A DNA stretch of 9,679 bases from Mxb001 sp044360385. Its GTDB lineage: Bacteria; Actinomycetota; Actinomycetes; S36-B12. Both the position numbers and the translations under genes were made by a program. The stretch is taken from assembly GCA_044360385.1 (NCBI GenBank), contig JBIKKK010000074.1, forward strand, positions 1 through 9,679, in the 5' to 3' direction. Shown one piece after another: positions 1 to 5,666 of the stretch (positions are counted from its first letter, which is position 1; each line of letters starts with the position of its first letter). The notes below the pieces were generated by a model, which had not been told where the DNA came from, did not search any database, and saw only the letters and a program-made list of their open reading frames with translations.

Positions 1-1562
1 TCGTCATCGGTGGAGGTCACAACGGCCTCACCAACGCCGCGTACCTCGCGCAGGCCGGTCAGCGGGTGCTCGTGCTCGAGCAGCGCCACCTCGTCGGCGG
101 TGCGGCGATCACCGAGGAGCTCCGCCCAGGCTTCAGCTTCACGACCTTCTCCTACGCCCTGAGCCTGCTGCGACCGGAGATCATCGCCGAGCTCGATCTC
201 GTGCGCTTCGGCTTCATGCCGCTCTACATGCGCTCGCACTTCGCCCCCATGGACAACGGCGACTACTTCCTCACGGGGCCCGATGCCGCGGTCAACCGCG
301 CCGAGATTGCGCGCCACTCCAAGGCAGACGTCGACGGCATGGAGCGTTTCCAGCACGACACCGCCCGCGTGAAGCAGTTCATCCGACCGCTCTTCGACAA
401 CATGCCCCCCAATCTCTTCAGCGATGATCCCGCTGACACCGAGCGCATGGCATGGCTGGTCAAACACCTCGGCACCGCCGACAAGAAGCTTCTCCACGAC
501 ACCGTGCGCCTGCTCACCGGCAGCATCTCGGACTTCGTCGACGACTACCTCGAGTCCGACATCATCAAGGCGACGATCTGCTCGGCCGCATGTGTCGGCA
601 TCAAGCTGGGTCCGATGTCACCGGGATCTGGCATCAACTGGCTCTACCTCTCCATGGGCGAGCACGACGGCTTCATGGGCGAGTGGTCCTTCCACAAGGG
701 CGGCAACGGTGGCTTCACGCAGGTCCTCGCGCGCGCGGCCACGGCGTACGGCGCCGAGATCCGTCTCGAGTCTCACGTGTCCAGCCTCATCACCGAGGGG
801 GGCGAGGTGCGCGGTGTCGTGCTCGACGACGGCACGGAGTTCCGGGCTCCCGTCGTCGTGAGTTCACTCGATCCGCGGCGCACCTTCCTGCAGATCGCGG
901 ACCCGCGCGAGCTACCCGCCGACCTGGTCGAGACGATCCAGCGCTTCCGCTTCCAGGGCATCACGTCGAAGGTCAACTTCGCCCTCGATGGAATCCCCTA
1001 CTACCCCGCGCTCGGCGATCGCACGGACCAGTACGGCGGCTTCATCAACGTCGCACCGACTGTGGAATACATGGAGCGGGCCTACGACGCGGCGAAGTAC
1101 GGCTGGTACAGCGAGCATCCCTACATCGATGCGTCGATCCAGTCCTTCATCGATCCCGACATGGCTCCCCCCGGTAAGCACGTGATGTCCTGCTACGTGA
1201 TGTACACCCCGTACCAGCTCAAGGACAGCACCTGGGATGCCCAACGAGAGAACATGGCCGACCGCGTGCAGGCGACAATGCAGCGCTTCTTCCCCAACTT
1301 CAACGACCTCGTGCTCCAGCGCGAAATCGTCTCGCCCGACATCATCGAGGCCAAGACCGGGCTATCGGAGGGCAACATCTACGCCGGGGAATTCTTCCCG
1401 CATCAGATGTACTTCTTCCGCCCGGCCCCGGGCTACAGCGACTACCGCACCCCGATCCGCGGCTATTACCAGTGCGGTTCGGGCACGCATCCCGGCGGCT
1501 GCGTCATCGGCGCGCCGGGACGCTTCGCCAGCCAGCAGGTGCTGGCCGATACCAAGCGGTAG
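1..1562 (+). CDS. FAD-dependent oxidoreductase, phytoene desaturase/PYROXD2-like (5' end cut by window)
   Basis: Flavin-dependent oxidoreductase of the phytoene-dehydrogenase-related (COG1233, PYROXD2-like) group; the substrate cannot be told from sequence. The frame is open from base 3, giving 519 visible codons, and begins inside the N-terminal Rossmann motif (VIGGGHNGL, then a strand ending LVLE about 25 residues later). This is the dinucleotide-binding GxGxxN pattern that binds the ADP part of FAD, so only a few N-terminal residues are missing. The internal GTG at 66 cannot be the start because it lies after the glycine loop. Near the C-terminus GSGTHPGG followed by GAPGRFA is the second FAD-contacting motif of the family, so the 3' end is complete; the stop is TAG at 1560-1562. 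The family is usually slightly over 500 residues, which fits. No signal peptide is visible, so it is probably cytoplasmic. It is convergent with the next gene across a hairpin. Confidence 0.9.
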   Translation, partial: VIGGGHNGLTNAAYLAQAGQRVLVLEQRHLVGGAAITEELRPGFSFTTFSYALSLLRPEIIAELDLVRFGFMPLYMRSHFAPMDNGDYFLTGPDAAVNRAEIARHSKADVDGMERFQHDTARVKQFIRPLFDNMPPNLFSDDPADTERMAWLVKHLGTADKKLLHDTVRLLTGSISDFVDDYLESDIIKATICSAACVGIKLGPMSPGSGINWLYLSMGEHDGFMGEWSFHKGGNGGFTQVLARAATAYGAEIRLESHVSSLITEGGEVRGVVLDDGTEFRAPVVVSSLDPRRTFLQIADPRELPADLVETIQRFRFQGITSKVNFALDGIPYYPALGDRTDQYGGFINVAPTVEYMERAYDAAKYGWYSEHPYIDASIQSFIDPDMAPPGKHVMSCYVMYTPYQLKDSTWDAQRENMADRVQATMQRFFPNFNDLVLQREIVSPDIIEAKTGLSEGNIYAGEFFPHQMYFFRPAPGYSDYRTPIRGYYQCGSGTHPGGCVIGAPGRFASQQVLADTKR

Positions 1563-1599
1563 GACTACCGCTCCGCGTCGCCACTGCCCTGACATGCGA

Positions 1600-1635
1600 A
1601 TGGCGCCGGACTGGCATCCACCAGGCCGGCGCCAT
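1600..1635. terminator. Strong hairpin between convergent genes, probable bidirectional terminator
   Basis: ATGGCGCCGG at 1600-1609 is the exact reverse complement of CCGGCGCCAT at 1626-1635. Inside it CTGG (1611-1614) pairs with CCAG (1621-1624) across one A/G mismatch, leaving a 6-nt loop. The 14 base pairs lie 38 bp after the oxidoreductase stop and 8 bp before the stop of the facing lipoprotein gene, where a shared terminator is expected. There is no clear T-run on either side, as is common in high-GC actinobacteria. Confidence 0.7.
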
Positions 1636-1642
1636 AGCGCGA

Positions 1643-1837
1643 TTACTCCTCGATGTCGGACTCCGGCTCTGTCTCCTCGAGATCGCCCGACTCGTCGCTC
1701 GACTCTTCCTCCACCTGCTCCGTCTCGTCACCGGACGACGAAGAGCACGCCGTCACCGCTGGCAGGACGAGCCCCAGGCCCAGGATGGTCGCTGCGCCCA
1801 GTCGTGCACCGCGCAGCCATGGCTTGCTGTCCTTCAT
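1643..1837 (-). CDS. Small, extremely acidic lipoprotein (64 aa)
   Basis: Predicted membrane-anchored lipoprotein of unknown function. From the ATG at 1837 the product has a short basic N-region (K2, K5, R9, R12), a hydrophobic stretch from about 13 to 27 and the lipobox V28-T29-A30-C31, so Cys31 should be lipid-modified. The mature part is only Cys plus 33 residues: four serines, then a tail in which 16 of the last 29 residues are Asp or Glu and none is basic. An upstream in-frame ATG at 1873 is less likely, because 1837 has the SD AAGGGA seven bases before it and the longer form would bury the lipoprotein signal behind a polar extension. It lies 81 bp after the secreted-protein gene on the same strand, so it may be the last gene of the riboswitch-led operon. 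The tail could bind divalent cations or act as a surface spacer; both are guesses. I recognise no family. Confidence 0.75.
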   Translation of the reverse strand: MKDSKPWLRGARLGAATILGLGLVLPAVTACSSSSGDETEQVEEESSDESGDLEETEPESDIEE

Positions 1838-1918
1838 GGTGGTGTCCCTTCGGTGGTGGTCCGTTCTCGGCATTGAGTGTGACTCAGGTCGTGAGGGTGA
1901 AGCTGTGTGGATCAGGAA

Positions 1919-2332
1919 CTAGGGACGCAGCCTGGCACGGCAGGTCTCACCGGTCGAGGAAGTCGCCCGCACCTCGACCGCACCGCTCCGTGAGGGCATG
2001 TAGCGCCAGAAGTCGAATTCCCCCTCCCGGTTGGTCGTCTTCATCGTCGTGTTCACCACGCGGCCTTTCTGCGAAATGGTCACGGTCCAGCGCTCACGGG
2101 ATCCGGCGTAGATCTCGATGTCGGCCTCCAACTGACGGCCCTCGCGCGTGAGCTCCAATGTGATCTGGCCGCCACGGGAGCATTCGGACGTCGTGATCTG
2201 CCTCGCAGAAGCAGGGGCCGCCAGGCTCAGTCCGAGGACACTGGCGAGTCCGACAGAGGTCACCACAGCGGCCGTCTTCTTCGTCGTCGTCTTCTTCATG
2301 GCTTCAGTGCATCCCTTCGTCGTCTTCTTCAT
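1919..2332 (-). CDS. Small secreted protein of unknown function, with duplicated start region
   Basis: Hypothetical exported protein. The N-terminus is Lys/Thr-rich, followed by a hydrophobic core (AAVVTSVGLASVLGLSL) and an APASA signal-peptidase I site, leaving about 94 mature residues. The mature part looks beta-rich, with alternating hydrophobic and charged residues, and has two cysteines, one near each end (SEC, GETC), that could form a disulphide closing an Ig-like fold; this is inference. Two ATG codons 33 bp apart (2332 and 2299) start with the same MKKTT because the region is tandemly repeated. The first overlaps the terC stop as ATGA, which favours translational coupling and is used here (137 aa). 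The second gives a more ordinary signal peptide (126 aa). Each has an AAGGA- or AAGGGA-like site about 12 nt upstream, longer than ideal spacing. No family is recognised. Third gene of the manganese-riboswitch operon. Confidence 0.8.
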   Translation of the reverse strand: MKKTTKGCTEAMKKTTTKKTAAVVTSVGLASVLGLSLAAPASARQITTSECSRGGQITLELTREGRQLEADIEIYAGSRERWTVTISQKGRVVNTTMKTTNREGEFDFWRYMPSRSGAVEVRATSSTGETCRARLRP

Positions 2333-2354
2333 GGCTTCAGTGCGTCCTTTCGTC
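2284..2354. repeat. Imperfect direct tandem repeat, 33-bp period, spanning a gene start
   Basis: Bases 2284-2321 match 2317-2354 with two differences over 38 positions (2311/2344 and 2315/2348). On the minus strand each copy holds an SD-like purine run, ACTGAAGCC and ATGAAGAAGACGACG. The 33-bp period equals 11 codons, so both ATGs stay in frame. The upstream copy also carries the terC stop codon. Confidence 0.9.
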
Positions 2355-3315
2355 CGTCGGTGTCGGATTCCGAGTCATGGTCGGTGGCCTCTTGTCCTAC
2401 TTCCTTCCCGCGACTCACCCACAGGCTCGCGCCGATTGAGATCGCGATGATGGCAATGACGATGCCCAGGCTGATGGCCGTGGGAATCTTGAAGACGGCG
2501 TGACTCACGATCATCTTCACGCCGACCCACACGAGCACGAGCGAGAGCCCGAGCTTGAGGTAGATGAACCGGTGCATGAGGTCGGCGAGGAGGAAGTACA
2601 TCGCGCGCAGCCCCAGGATTGCGAGGGCATTGCTCGCGAAGACGAGGAAGGGCTCCTGCGTGACCGCGAAGATCGCCGGGATCGAGTCGACCGCGAAGAT
2701 GATGTCCGTGACCTCGACGAGCACGAGCACCGCGAGGAGCGGAGTCGCCATGAGCACGCCGTTACGGCGCGTCCAGAACTTCTGACCGTCGTACTCCTCC
2801 GTGGTCGGCACGAAGCGGCGGAAGAGCTTGAGCGTCTTGGACTTCCCCGGATCGATGTGCTCATTGCGCTGCATCAGCATCTTGATGCCCGTGAGGATCA
2901 GGAAGGCACCGAAGATGTAGAGGATCCACGCGAAGCTGGCGATCAGGACCGAGCCCGCGGCGATGAAGATCGCGCGGAAGACCAGCGCTCCCAGCACGCC
3001 GTAGAAGAGCACCCGGTGCTGATACTGCCGTGGCACCGCGAAATAGCTGAAGATCATCGCCCAGACGAAGACGTTGTCGATCGCCAGAGACTTCTCGATG
3101 ATGTAGCCGGCGAAGTACTGCAGGCCGAATTCGGTGCCGTAGGCCCACCAGATGAGGCCGCCGACGCCCACGGCGACGGCGACCCAGATGAGCGACCAGA
3201 CGGCGGCCTCCTTGACGCCGATGACGTGCGCGTCGCGGTGCATGAAGAGGTCGACCGCGAGCATCGCGAGGATGCCCACAAGCAGTGCGCCCCAAACCCA
3301 GAGTGCGACGTCCAC
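2329..3315 (-). CDS. TerC/Alx-family integral membrane protein, probable Mn2+ exporter
   Basis: Polytopic inner-membrane protein of the TerC family. Members export manganese, and in Bacillus TerC proteins support metalation of secreted enzymes. The 328-residue length is typical. About nine hydrophobic segments are visible (roughly 3-24, 36-60, 64-92, 103-127, 129-148, 190-219, 225-247, 253-271, 283-301), with a charged loop at 150-185. Both family signature helices are intact: E74-K75-S76-L-A-I-D80-N81 and E201-V-T-D204 followed by AVD210-SIP, whose acidic residues are thought to bind the metal. The C-terminal tail is polar and acidic (about 302-328). The start is GTG at 3315, one base after the stop of the upstream lipoprotein, with GGGGAG five nt before it. 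The stop overlaps the next ATG as ATGA. The yybP-ykoY-type riboswitch at the operon head fits the Mn2+ assignment; tellurite resistance is the historical name only. Confidence 0.93.
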   Translation of the reverse strand: MDVALWVWGALLVGILAMLAVDLFMHRDAHVIGVKEAAVWSLIWVAVAVGVGGLIWWAYGTEFGLQYFAGYIIEKSLAIDNVFVWAMIFSYFAVPRQYQHRVLFYGVLGALVFRAIFIAAGSVLIASFAWILYIFGAFLILTGIKMLMQRNEHIDPGKSKTLKLFRRFVPTTEEYDGQKFWTRRNGVLMATPLLAVLVLVEVTDIIFAVDSIPAIFAVTQEPFLVFASNALAILGLRAMYFLLADLMHRFIYLKLGLSLVLVWVGVKMIVSHAVFKIPTAISLGIVIAIIAISIGASLWVSRGKEVGQEATDHDSESDTDGRKDALKP

Positions 3316-3316
3316 G

Positions 3317-3754
3317 TCAGCTCCCCATGCTCACGAGAGCGCACGCGGTCTGGAGGGTCTGGCGGGCGACACCGAACTCGGTCTGGTCGGACCCGAGGGA
3401 CTCACGCGCCGTGGTGAGCGCCTGGTCGATCTCTGCGGCCCCGGGCAGGCCGGGCGTCGCGGCGAGCGCTTCGTCGACGATGCGGGTTGCCTCCTCGATC
3501 GCGGCGTAGGCGTCGGCCGAGCTGATTCCGGGCACCCAGGCGACCTGTGCCGCCGCGCAGGCTGCGCCCAACTGGGCACCCGCTCCGATGAGACCTTCGG
3601 CCGCGTCCACAGCCTGGCTTGCTCCGTCGAGAGCCTGCTGGCCTTGGGAGACGGCTTCGTTGACGGCGCCGCAGCCGGTGAGCAAGACCCCGGCCAGCGC
3701 TGCGGAGCCCAGCAGGGCGACAGCGCGCCTACGGCGACCAGGTGAGAACGACAT
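3317..3754 (-). CDS. Ala-rich helical lipoprotein (145 aa), first gene of the riboswitch operon
   Basis: Predicted lipoprotein of unknown function. Residues 1-28 form a lipoprotein signal: basic RRRR at 7-10, a hydrophobic core at 11-25 and the lipobox L25-T26-G27-C28. The mature part (about 117 residues) is Ala/Glu/Gln/Asp-rich and looks helical, with heptad-like stretches. Two further cysteines (GAAC in the middle, QTAC near the end) could form a disulphide. The ATG at 3754 is chosen because GAGGAG lies six nt upstream and the signal peptide begins there. The longer reading to 3832 would translate through the riboswitch and is rejected. It ends TGA with one base before the terC GTG, so the two are co-transcribed and probably coupled. 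Being first behind a manganese riboswitch, it is probably induced by Mn2+; a role as partner or periplasmic accessory of TerC is inference. Confidence 0.85.
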   Translation of the reverse strand: MSFSPGRRRRAVALLGSAALAGVLLTGCGAVNEAVSQGQQALDGASQAVDAAEGLIGAGAQLGAACAAAQVAWVPGISSADAYAAIEEATRIVDEALAATPGLPGAAEIDQALTTARESLGSDQTEFGVARQTLQTACALVSMGS

Positions 3755-3760
3755 GGAGCA

Positions 3761-3766
3761 CTCCTC
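3761..3766 (-). promoter_or_regulatory. SD site of the riboswitch-controlled lipoprotein
   Basis: GAGGAG with six nt to the ATG at 3754. It lies directly against a hairpin at 3766-3789 and about 18 nt after the 3' end of the aptamer, so it is the natural output point if the riboswitch acts on translation. Confidence 0.7.
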
Positions 3767-3789
3767 GAGAACGTCGGACAGACGTCTCG
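3766..3789 (-). promoter_or_regulatory. Possible expression-platform hairpin competing with riboswitch P1
   Basis: On the minus strand CGAGACGTC (3789-3781) can pair with GACGTTCTCG (3775-3766): nine base pairs, one bulged T, and loop TGTCC. The left arm uses the same bases (3784-3789) as the 3' strand of the riboswitch P1 helix, so the two folds exclude each other. The right arm ends at the first G of the SD. There is no T-run after it, so it is more likely to affect ribosome binding than to terminate transcription. Inferred by manual folding only. Confidence 0.45.
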
Positions 3790-3884
3790 GTCTCCCATCA
3801 CCGTGATTGCTCACGGCCGAAGCCCCGGTCACCCATGGGGTTGACGTATTGACGAGGTCTCCGCGCGGAGGTACTCCCCTTGAC
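3784..3884 (-). promoter_or_regulatory. yybP-ykoY-type manganese riboswitch
   Basis: This untranslated leader fits the yybP-ykoY (Mn2+-sensing) aptamer in order and content. The 5' loop AAGGGGAGTA (3881-3872) is the family signature. It is followed by a short palindromic hairpin (CTCCGCGCGGAG, 3870-3859) and CTCGTCAATACG (3855-3844), which matches the conserved CGUCAAUUCG segment. Next come a hairpin GTC-A-ACCC/GGGTGAC with one bulged A, CCGGGGCTT pairing back to CCTC, a perfect CCGTGA-GCAA-TCACGG stem with a GNRA loop, and the closing GAGACC (3794-3789). P1 can be drawn as GTC..GG (3884-3878) with CC..GAC (3790-3784), with two mismatches inside. TerC-family genes are classic targets of this class, and terC is the second gene downstream. 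No covariance search could be run. Confidence 0.85.
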
Positions 3885-3892
3885 TGCCCTCC

Positions 3893-3921
3893 ACGTTAGG
3901 GAAGGTCGCCGTCCGTCGCAA
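3893..3921 (-). promoter_or_regulatory. Sigma70-type promoter of the riboswitch operon
   Basis: On the minus strand TTGCGA (3921-3916) is separated by exactly 17 bases from TAACGT (3898-3893). The predicted start, about 7 nt downstream, falls at the GGGCAG run just before the riboswitch, so the RNA would begin almost at P1. The promoter lies after the glpQ stop, making the riboswitch operon separate from glpQ. Confidence 0.65.
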
Positions 3922-3941
3922 ATCCGGCGCGCAAGCAACGC

Positions 3942-3955
3942 CGACGGGGCCGTCG
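3942..3955 (-). terminator. Short hairpin just after the glpQ stop (weak terminator candidate)
   Basis: CGACGG and CCGTCG form a six-pair inverted repeat (five pairs with a four-base loop if folded), two bases after the glpQ TAG. There is no T-run and the stem is short, so read-through into the riboswitch operon is possible. Confidence 0.3.
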
Positions 3956-3957
3956 CG

Positions 3958-4935
3958 CTAGGCCAGAGCCTTGATCACCCGGTCGGGGAAATCGGTGATG
4001 ATCCCGTCCACGTGGCATTCATCCACGAGGAGGCGCACGAGAGCGTCGAGGCTCGGGGCGCAGCGGGGCAGATCATCGGCTCGGACCGTCCACGGCGTGA
4101 CGTAAAGGCCGGCCGCATGCGCGCGGGCCGCGAGGTCGCTCGCTGCCATCGGAGTGCCGTGCTGCAGCAGCATGCGCACATCGGGCCCGATGCCGTCAGC
4201 CCACTCGCTGATTTGCTCCATGGCATCCGCCTCAAGCATCCAGTCGTAGTCGTAGTTCTCCCACGCCCCATCCGGCATACGCTCGTAGGTCTCGTGATCC
4301 TCGGTATGACCGATGAGCTGCGTGAGGGGTACGTCGACCCCCGCCACCGGGCCCACCTCGGTGCGAATGCGCTGGAGCGCGTGGGGGTCGAAGCTCATGA
4401 CGCGGCATCGATCCTCGCGCGTGCGGTAGCCGTAGCGCGCCAGGACGTCGTACACGGCCGCGACCAGATCCTTGCCCTCCTGGTCGTGGAACCACGGCGA
4501 CTTCAGCTCGGTGAAGATGCCGACGTCGCGGCCCATGCTGTGGCGCAGGCCCTGAAGGAACTCGAGCTCGGACTCCAGGGTGTGGAAGTGGAAACTCGAC
4601 TGCCAGACCGGGAAACGATCGGGGAAGACCGCCACATCTCGGCCGTCGACGACGGTGAAGCGCTCGGTGACGGAGAGGGTCAGGATCTCGTCGAGGTCGA
4701 AGTCGATGACGTAGAAGTGCCCATCGGGCCGCTCGCGTCCTGGGAAGCGCTCCGCGACGTCGCTCACGTTGTCGAGCCACAGATCGTGATTGATGAGCAG
4801 GTGGTCATCACGGGTCATGACGACGTCGTGCTCGACGTAGTCCGCGCCCATCCCCACGGCGAGCGCCTTGGCGGGCAGGGTGCCCTCGGGGAGGTAGGCA
4901 CTTGCTCCACGGTGGGCAATGACGAGAGGCCTCAT
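3958..4935 (-). CDS. glpQ: Glycerophosphodiester phosphodiesterase, GlpQ type, no signal peptide
   Basis: Hydrolyses glycerophosphodiesters (deacylated phospholipid head groups) to sn-glycerol 3-phosphate and an alcohol. The 325 residues align along their whole length with E. coli GlpQ as I remember it: IAHRGASAYLPEGT at 6-19, GADYVEHDVVMT at 30-41, HFHTLESELEFLQGL, KSPWFHDQEGKD, NYDYDWM, ADGIGPD and ITDFPD near the end. Catalytic and metal-binding residues are present: H8-R9, E17, E35, D37 and H50. The usual His/Asn of the PE(H/N)T motif is Gly18. Unlike E. coli and Bacillus GlpQ there is no signal peptide: the motif begins at residue 6, and no in-frame ATG/GTG/TTG is seen upstream within about 60 bases. 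The enzyme should be cytoplasmic. The gene starts 26 bp after the 2TM gene, with no good SD but TAGCCT seven nt before the ATG. Confidence 0.93.
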   Translation of the reverse strand: MRPLVIAHRGASAYLPEGTLPAKALAVGMGADYVEHDVVMTRDDHLLINHDLWLDNVSDVAERFPGRERPDGHFYVIDFDLDEILTLSVTERFTVVDGRDVAVFPDRFPVWQSSFHFHTLESELEFLQGLRHSMGRDVGIFTELKSPWFHDQEGKDLVAAVYDVLARYGYRTREDRCRVMSFDPHALQRIRTEVGPVAGVDVPLTQLIGHTEDHETYERMPDGAWENYDYDWMLEADAMEQISEWADGIGPDVRMLLQHGTPMAASDLAARAHAAGLYVTPWTVRADDLPRCAPSLDALVRLLVDECHVDGIITDFPDRVIKALA

Positions 4936-4942
4936 GGCGCGC

Positions 4943-4948
4943 AGGCTA
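4943..4948 (-). promoter_or_regulatory. Candidate -10 box for a leaderless glpQ transcript
   Basis: TAGCCT fits TANNNT and ends seven nt before the ATG, placing a transcription start at or next to the start codon. No convincing -35 is seen, and the box could be chance. The nearest AGGAG is 23 nt from the ATG, too far to serve as SD. Confidence 0.4.
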
Positions 4949-4961
4949 GCGTCTTCCGCTC

Positions 4962-5219
4962 CTACGAGCCCTTCTGCATCTCCCGCTGGATCTGGTCCTC
5001 CGTGAGCGGCTTGTTCATCATGGTGTTGACGCCGTAGAAGATCGCACCGATGAGGAAGCCGCCCATCACCCAGACCGGCCAGAAGTAGCCCCGGCCGCTG
5101 AGGAACCAGATGAGCACCATGAAGAGGGAGATGACCACGGCCCCGGTGACGTAGTTGAGGAAGCCGCGGCGCTGGTGGAGTCGATGAATCGCCTGCTGAC
5201 GAGAACTGTCATCTGTCAT
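4962..5219 (-). CDS. Small 2TM-domain membrane protein (85 aa)
   Basis: Two-helix membrane protein of unknown function, resembling the 2TM domain family (often near histidine kinases or at DNA-binding protein N-termini, but here standing alone). The N-terminal 19 residues are polar and basic (RQQAIHRLHQRRG). Hydrophobic segments run at about 20-40 and 45-64, the second beginning with the family's aromatic FWPVW, joined by a three- to four-residue turn (SGRG). The polar tail (65-85) is charged and probably helical. With both ends charged and a short turn, both termini are probably cytoplasmic. The ATG at 5219 is the only good start. It lacks a clear SD but has TAGTGT six nt upstream. The gene is divergent from the zinc-ribbon gene and may share a transcript with glpQ, 26 bp downstream. 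Confidence 0.8.
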   Translation of the reverse strand: MTDDSSRQQAIHRLHQRRGFLNYVTGAVVISLFMVLIWFLSGRGYFWPVWVMGGFLIGAIFYGVNTMMNKPLTEDQIQREMQKGS

Positions 5220-5225
5220 GACCCC

Positions 5226-5231
5226 ACACTA
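5226..5231 (-). promoter_or_regulatory. Candidate -10 box for a leaderless 2TM-gene transcript
   Basis: TAGTGT lies six nt before the ATG (spacer GGGGTC). A TTGACA occurs only seven nt upstream of it, too close to act as its -35 element, so the -35 is unclear. Confidence 0.45.
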
Positions 5232-5276
5232 GGACGGGTGTCAAGGAGTGGGCCCGGCGTGAGTCGCAGCCTCGAC

Positions 5277-5305
5277 TTGCCAGCGCCACGAGCGCCGGGC
5301 ACAGT
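5277..5305 (+). promoter_or_regulatory. Promoter for the zinc-ribbon gene, probably leaderless
   Basis: TTGCCA (5277-5282) and CACAGT (5300-5305) are exactly 17 bases apart, and the -10 ends six nt before the ATG at 5312. The -10 has the key A2 and T6 but C at position 1. GGAG is only two nt from the ATG, too close for a normal SD, so start at or near the A of ATG is the simplest reading. Confidence 0.45.
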
Positions 5306-5311
5306 GGAGTG

Positions 5312-5650
5312 ATGAGCACACTCACCTGCCCCAAATGCCACGGTGACATGCGCACCTACGAGCGCAGCGGCGTCCATGTCGACCAGTGCGCCGAGTGTCG
5401 CGGCATCTTCCTCGACCGAGGCGAGCTCGAGCGCCTCATCGATGGCGAGAACTCCTGGGCCGACCGTGTGGCCGCCCCGCCCCAGGCACCTGCAGCCCCG
5501 CCGGCCGCACCTCCCTCGCAGCCGGGCTACGCCGTGCCGCCGGCGTATGACCAGGGCTACGACCAGCGCTACGACCGGGGGTACGACGACTACCGGGGCA
5601 AGAAGCCCTACAAGAAGCGCAAGAGCTTCCTCGAGGAGCTCTTCGACTGA
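5312..5650 (+). CDS. zf-TFIIB zinc-ribbon protein with Pro/Ala and Tyr-rich tail (112 aa)
   Basis: Small cytoplasmic zinc-ribbon protein of unknown role. Residues 1-45 form the zf-TFIIB-like domain: C6-P-K-C9 and C26-A-E-C29 supply four zinc ligands, followed by the typical GIFLDRGELERL helix. Residues about 53-75 are a Pro/Ala linker. Residues about 79-96 are a low-complexity Tyr/Asp/Gly/Arg run with repeated YD pairs. The end is basic then acidic (KKPYKKRK, SFLEELFD), a C-terminal motif I associate with this actinobacterial family. The ATG at 5312 is chosen over the GTG one codon upstream because homologues begin near MxxLxCPxC and the promoter spacing fits. It is divergent from the 2TM gene and precedes the hydrolase gene by 22 bp; whether they share RNA is unclear because the hydrolase has its own TANNNT box. 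Confidence 0.88.
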   Translation: MSTLTCPKCHGDMRTYERSGVHVDQCAECRGIFLDRGELERLIDGENSWADRVAAPPQAPAAPPAAPPSQPGYAVPPAYDQGYDQRYDRGYDDYRGKKPYKKRKSFLEELFD

Positions 5651-5660
5651 GGTCAGCGCC

Positions 5661-5666
5661 TAGCAT
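5661..5666 (+). promoter_or_regulatory. Candidate -10 box for a leaderless hydrolase transcript
   Basis: TAGCAT ends six nt before the ATG at 5673 (spacer GGCCTG). No SD is present in the 22-bp gap. The -35 position lies in the end of the upstream gene and is not recognisable. Confidence 0.5.

Noticed and set aside
1874..1886. Small inverted repeat TGAGT-GTG-ACTCA upstream of the acidic lipoprotein, as an operator
   Set aside because: Five-base arms are likely by chance and no promoter with good spacing is visible in the 81-bp gap.
2500..3417. Long plus-strand frame (305 codons) opposite terC, rich in Glu, Asp, His and Arg
   Set aside because: It is the antisense shadow of a high-GC membrane-protein gene; the composition mirrors hydrophobic codons and no domain is recognisable.
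3755..3832. N-terminal extension of the 145-residue lipoprotein to an upstream start at 3832
   Set aside because: It would translate the riboswitch region and bury the lipoprotein signal; the ATG at 3754 has a good SD.
3859..3870. Perfect 12-bp palindrome as a repressor operator
   Set aside because: It sits inside the riboswitch at the place of its first internal hairpin, which explains it better than a DNA-binding site.
3880..5037. Long plus-strand frame (385 codons) opposite glpQ
   Set aside because: The minus strand encodes a full GlpQ with all catalytic motifs; the plus frame also runs through the riboswitch promoter and has no family features.
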